Shown: positions 59,541 through 64,000 of the stretch, piece by piece
Numbering within the stretch: the stretch's first letter is position 1
Layout: each line of letters starts with the position of its first letter
Assembly (NCBI GenBank): GCA_026874595.1
Contig: CM049311.1
Location: 6,919,676 to 6,983,675 of the forward strand
Direction of reading: 5' to 3'
DNA from: Sipunculus nudus
Taxonomy: Eukaryota; Annelida; Sipuncula; Golfingiida; Sipunculidae
DNA length: 64,000 nt
Notes under the pieces: model-generated
The model's database searches: none
Seen by the model: the letters and a program-made list of their open reading frames with translations, nothing else
What the model was told of the DNA's origin: nothing
Position numbers and translations under genes: made by a program

Positions 59541-59900
59541 TTAAAAAGTCAAATAACTGCACCTGTTAGTCCCTCTCGACATTCATCTGATTCTCTCTGT
59601 GCATTGTTACTTATGCGTTAGCCGGTTTTTTATGCCTTTGTTTTACGTAGTGCAATATTACCGTCCGTTATCTGGATTTCTGTCTATTGTTTATTTGTTA
59701 TCAACATTTAGTGCCGTTTTATTTTTCCCATGTTAATTGAAAGTTCATTTTGAAGCAGAACGCCTAGTAATCTATGTTTGGCAGCTTTTCGTTACACATA
59801 AATTTTAAATGGACGCAGCTGTTATTACAACAGTTTTTTTTATCGTTCACATTTCAATTACGATTTCGAACAAAATATGGACACTCCAAAAATGTTCACA

Positions 59901-60107
59901 TTACAGATGATCTCGTTGTGTTTCATTGAATCTGCAACAAACTGAATAGACGCCGTGTAGAGGTGGGTTTAACATCACATTAACTCCAAATCGAATGTAT
60001 AAAATCAGCGTATAAAATATTATGATAATGTAATACTCATAATTTTTACAATCTTGTACAACATTTAGTCTTCTTTGTTTACCGCTGTATTTTAACAAAC
60101 TGCACAT
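59901..60107 (-). pseudogene. Block I part 2, minus-strand ORF of 68 codons
   Basis: It reads TLILYIRFGVNVMLNPPL, then HGVYSVCCRFNETQRDHL and TAA. RFGV aligns with the 54.5-kb copy by synonymous codons. The right part of the ORF crosses the 60051 duplication boundary, so the 2-kb duplication copies only part of this block. Confidence 0.35.
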
Positions 60108-60367
60108 AGTAATCGAGGGGGACGTTTAATTAAACCTTGGTGGGCAAAGAGAAGACTTATTTTGGGCTTCTCCAGGGTTTTATCGGGTGGCCAATCTCTT
60201 AATCATCCAGAGAGATAATAGCTCTGCCCTTCTCCATCGGCATGCCCGTCCTTTTGATACACATTTATCATCAAAAGTCTCCATGACGAGATAACACATC
60301 TCAATTTTAAGGCCGCAAAAACTGTCTCAAAATATTTGTCTGTAAATCATACTCGCTTCATGCGTTA

Positions 60368-60433
60368 TCAGTCTGAAGTGGGTGAGTTTTTTCCCTTCTG
60401 ATCTACTCTTGACATGTTTCCCCTGCTGTTCAT
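60368..60433 (-). pseudogene. Block I part 1, copy with early stop (MNSRGNMSR...)
   Basis: It starts ATG at 60433 and reads MNSRGNMSRVDQKGKNSPTS, D, then TGA. The following RLITHEASMIY is in another frame, unlike the open copy at 55.5 kb. Confidence 0.4.
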
Positions 60434-60819
60434 CTCGATAGAAGCAAAAAAAAAGATTATGGTTTTATTCACCAGTGCTTACCACTTTGCAAATAAAGCG
60501 ATTTAAAAAGATAACTCGATTGTTCAAACCAAGCAAGATAGTGGTACCTATAGCCCATGCTATTTAATATATCGTTCATAAAATATGATTAATGCAACAC
60601 ATACACTTTTTATTTTACGAAATGTTTTCATTCTTGACAAGAAAAATAAATATTAGACAAATAAGACTTATATAGATCCAGTAAATCATGTTAATGAGAT
60701 GTATAAAAAGGCAAGTGGGAACTAATTTGTTCATATTTATTTCGTTTGTTTGTAATTAATTATAGCAGAAACGTTGATGTTTTTACCAAGCGAGTGGCAT
60801 TTTTAAGGGTATCTTGCCG

Positions 60820-60935
60820 ATGCGAACGGAAACAATTTACCTCTTCTTTATGCTACAGGTCCCTGAAGATTCAGACGTGCGGTATCTTCGCAGAACATAC
60901 AACATCTGTTGAATATAGTTCTTTGTATATAAAGT
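60820..60935 (-). pseudogene. Block E copy (c type) inside the duplicated unit
   Basis: The minus strand reads TDVVCSAKIPHV and stop, aligning with TCAVDIPHVPD at 26.8 kb. A plus-strand reading (acceptor 'ttctttatgctacag', then VPEDSDVRYLRR, stop and AATAAA at 60955) looks like a terminal exon. It is antisense to the block and is not kept in other E copies. Confidence 0.35.
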
Positions 60936-61448
60936 TCTATCTGGTATTTTGATCAATAAAGAAGAAATTTCTCGGCCAATGGAGTCGAAATCTAAAAGAG
61001 TAATTTTCAATCTCTATAATGACCATGGACATCTCTAGAACAAAAAAAAATCCTCCCTTTTCGCTAAGATGGTCAACAGTGCTACTTTGGATTGAATTCT
61101 ATATATTTTCACAGAATGCTGTCTAGCTAAAAACCCCGTAAACAACAATTGTTGCTGTTATGATTCCCATGGAAGTCTTAACATGTCATGATATTTTAGC
61201 AATATCAACAAATCAACCTCGTCTGAAAGAATATTTTTCCTCTACTTAAGAATCATATTAATTATATTTAAATTTATTTTCATAGTCAAATGTTTATTAT
61301 TTTTTAGGGAAAAGTATAAATTTAGTTTTCTTACTGCACAGTGTCTGTGCCATATAACCTACTATATTTAATATATATACTGAGTGGACATTTATTCTAT
61401 GAGTCCTCTTTGTCACACTTTTCTCGTCTTTTTTTTTTTTTTTTGCAG

Positions 61449-61572
61449 TGTGATAAATTGTCGGTCACTTTCGGCCTATCTGAAACAAGAACAAGATAAA
61501 CCAGTCATGTACATTGTAAACAATACAGGTGCCGAGATTGATGTTAAACACATATCAACACCTGATACCTAA
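61449..61572. other. Exon-like segment of uncertain strand
   Basis: On the plus strand a 16-T tract and GCAG precede an open 40-codon frame (SLSAYLKQEQDKPVMYI, VNNTGAEIDVKH) to TAA. This is a textbook acceptor followed by a terminal exon. On the minus strand the same bases read MCLTSISAPVLF, TMYMTGLSCSCFR and stop, recalling the MFLTGLY end of block E. I cannot choose between them. A second copy lies at 63487-63610. Confidence 0.3.
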
Positions 61573-62406
61573 ACGCCTGTAAAATAACATACAAAGGTAC
61601 GTCATCAACAAAGTGGTTTGTGTATTTTTCCCGTTTCAAGAATCCCTGGCCATGTGAGCCATACCTCATTTCTATCCTATACTCAGCACTGGAGCCTATG
61701 CAAAGAATACAGACTCTATTGTATATAACGTAACGATGTCGTTTTAACAGGAAGTATTTTCAAACCACATAATGCAAAATGTATGAGATAATTTTGCAGG
61801 TATATAAAGCTGACAAACATAATGAAATGACGGTCACCGCCCCGTTCAAAGAAAAAAGAAATGATGATTAAATTGATTCAGGAAACCCGAAATTTAAATA
61901 TTTAAATATATCAAAGATATGCCTGCTTTGACATTCATTCATTAGAATGACCTTTTAGTCATGTTTCTGTCAAGACTACTTGCCAGTATTAACGGGCCAT
62001 CTTTCTTTCACAGGTTACAAAAAGACCGATTATACAAAATCATGGTTTTAAACCATCTGATACACGCACGTGTAAACAAAGTAAACCAAATCTTGTACAA
62101 CATTTAGTCTTCTTTGTTTACCGCTGTATTTTAACAAACTGCACATAGTAATCGAGGGGGACGTTTAATTAAACCTTGGTGGGCAAAGAGAAGACTTATT
62201 TTGGGCTTCTCCAGGGTTTTATCGGGTGGCCAATCTCTTAATCATCCAGAGAGATAATAGCTCTGCCCTTCTCCATCGGCATGCCCGTCCTTTTGATACA
62301 CATTTATCATCAAAAGTCTCCATGACGAGATAACACATCTCAATTTTAAGGCCGCAAAAACTGTCTCAAAATATTTGTCTGTAAATCATACTCGCTTCAT
62401 GCGTTA

Positions 62407-62472
62407 TCAGTCTGAAGTGGGTGAGTTTTTTCCCTTCTGATCTACTCTTGACATGTTTCCCCTGCTGTTCAT
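62407..62472 (-). pseudogene. Block I part 1, duplicate of 60368-60433
   Basis: No difference from copy 1 is seen inside this ORF. Confidence 0.4.
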
Positions 62473-62857
62473 CTCGATAGAAGCAAAAAAAAGATTATGG
62501 TTTTATTCACCAGTGCTTACCACTTTGCAAATAAAGCGATTTAAAAAGATAACTCGATTGTTCAAACCAAGCAAGATAGTGGTACCTATAGCCCATGCTA
62601 TTTAATATATCGTTCATAAAATATGATTAATGCAACACATACACTTTTTATTTTACGAAATGTTTTCATTCTTGACAAGAAAAATAAATATTAGACAAAT
62701 AAGACTTATATAGATCCAGTAAATCATGTTAAGGAGATGTATAAAAAGGCAAGTGGGAACTAATTTGTTCATATTTATTTCGTTTGTTTGTAATTAATTA
62801 TAGCAGAAACGTTGATGTTTTTACCAAGCGAGTGGCATTTTAAAGGGTATCTTGCCG

Positions 62858-62973
62858 ATGCGAACGGAAACAATTTACCTCTTCTTTATGCTACAGGTCC
62901 CTGAAGATTCAGACGTGCGGTATCTTCGCAGAACATACAACATCTGTTGAATATAGTTCTTTGTATATAAAGT
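62858..62973 (-). pseudogene. Block E copy, duplicate of 60820-60935
   Basis: No difference from copy 1 is seen in this block. The T/A difference lies just to its left, at 62842. Confidence 0.35.
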
Positions 62974-63486
62974 TCTATCTGGTATTTTGATCAATAAAGA
63001 AGAAATTTCTCGGCCAATGGAGTCGAAATCTAAAAGAGTAATTTTCAATCTCTATAATGACCATGGACATCTCTAGAACAAAAAAAAATCCTCCCTTTTC
63101 GCTAAGATGGTCAACAGTGCTACTTTGGATTGAATTCTATATATTTTCACAGAATGCTGTCTAGCTAAAAACCCCGTAAACAACAATTGTTGCTGTTATG
63201 ATTCCCATGGAAGTCTTAACATGTCATGATATTTTAGCAATATCAACAAATCAACCTCGTCTGAAAGAATATTTTTCCTCTACTTAAGAATCATATTAAT
63301 TATATTTAAATTTATTTTCATAGTCAAATGTTTATTATTTTTTAGGGAAAAGTATAAATTTAGTTTTCTTACTGCACAGTGTCTGTGCCATATAACCTAC
63401 TATATTTAATATATATACTGAGTGGACATTTATTCTATGAGTCCTCTTTGTCACACTTTTCTCGTCTTTTTTTTTTTTTTTTGCAG

Positions 63487-63610
63487 TGTGATAAATTGTC
63501 GGTCACTTTCGGCCTATCTGAAACAAGAACAAGATAAACCAGTCATGTACATTGTAAACAATACAGGTGCCGAGATTGATGTTAAACACATATCAACACC
63601 TGATACCTAA
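63487..63610. other. Exon-like segment of uncertain strand, duplicate of 61449-61572
   Basis: Identical to copy 1 as far as I can see, including the 16-T tract. Confidence 0.3.
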
Positions 63611-64000
63611 ACGCCTGTAAAATAACATACAAAGGTACGTCATCAACAAAGTGGTTTGTGTATTTTTCCCGTTTCAAGAATCCCTGGCCATGTGAGCCAT
63701 ACCTCATTTCTATCCTATACTCAGCACTGGAGCCTATGCAAAGAATACAGACTCTATTGTATATAACGTAACGATGTCGTTTTAACAGGAAGTATTTTCA
63801 AACCACATAATGCAAAATGTATGAGATAATTTTGCAGGTATATAAAGCTGACAAACATAATGAAATGACGGTCACCGCCCCGTTCAAAGAAAAAAGAAAT
63901 GATGATTAAATTGATTCAGGAAACCCGAAATTTAAATATTTAAATATATCAAAGATATGCCTGCTTTGACATTCATTCATTAGAATGACCTTTTAGTCAT

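Larger units (their letters stand above)
60051..62089 (+). repeat. 2.04-kb tandem duplication, copy 1
   Basis: The sequence from 60051 to about 61962 recurs at 62090-64000. I saw three differences: an A run of 9 against 8 near 60436-60444, T60695 against G62733, and T60804 against A62842. The rest appears identical, so identity is above 99.5%. The unit holds the MNSR part of block I, at least one E block and about 1 kb of spacer. Confidence 0.95.
62090..64000 (+). repeat. 2.04-kb tandem duplication, copy 2 (runs off the window)
   Basis: Matches 60051-61962. Its right end is not visible, so whether there is a third copy is unknown. Confidence 0.95.

Noticed and set aside
60777-60960. Plus-strand terminal-exon reading (VPEDSDVRYLRR, stop, AATAAA)
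   Set aside because: Attractive signals, but it is antisense to an E block and the upstream plus frames are broken differently in the two near-identical copies.

Overview
The window is AT-rich eukaryotic DNA. TA, CT and ATA microsatellites, several degenerate tandem repeats, a broken non-LTR retrotransposon, splice-site-like signals and the absence of long ORFs all point to an animal genome. An invertebrate, perhaps a mollusc, is my best guess, but nothing here proves it. I see no rRNA, convincing tRNA, CRISPR array, operon or complete gene of known family.

The main content is a long array of diverged copies of the same blocks, nearly all in one orientation. Compared copy with copy, the best reading is on the minus strand. 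Four exon-like blocks recur. Block B (motifs AVSLI, NDIRG, MKLPFYE) lies near 6.6, 28.2, 30.2, 39.6, 47.0 and 59.2 kb. Block E (VRD..., S-I-T-S, C-T-V-N-I-P-E-G) has more than a dozen copies between 1.7 and 63 kb. Block H (HNAQMT) lies at 10.0, 13.8 and 32.6 kb. Block I (MNSR..., RLIT..., D-L-V-L-K, R-F-G-V) lies at 48.4-49.4, 54.4-55.6, 59.9-60.4 and 62.4 kb. Copies often keep the same minus-strand frame with synonymous or conservative changes, but many carry stops or frameshifts. I read this as a tandemly amplified, partly decayed gene family, or an unusual multi-copy element, of unknown function.

Region by region: 0.1-1 kb is a degenerate ~160-bp tandem repeat. From 1.1 to 31 kb array units carry E, B and H blocks, with a 3.7-kb direct duplication (9.2-12.0 and 13.0-15.4 kb), a locally expanded 45-bp repeat (15.7 kb) and a clean foldback-type transposon with a 10-bp target duplication (7.8-8.8 kb). 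From 31 to 46 kb the array is sparser and holds the most open E copy (34.5-34.8 kb), a ~150-bp repeat (35.2-36.0 kb), a 143-bp dimer (37.4 kb) and a 112-bp repeat (41.0-41.8 kb). From 46 to 60 kb I blocks recur about every 6 kb, interrupted by a 5'-truncated LINE (49.5-50.7 kb, minus) and an LTR-like segment (56.0-56.8 kb). From 60.05 kb to the end two almost identical 2.04-kb copies stand in tandem.

The exon-like calls rest on comparing copies by eye. Their boundaries, splicing and function are inference.
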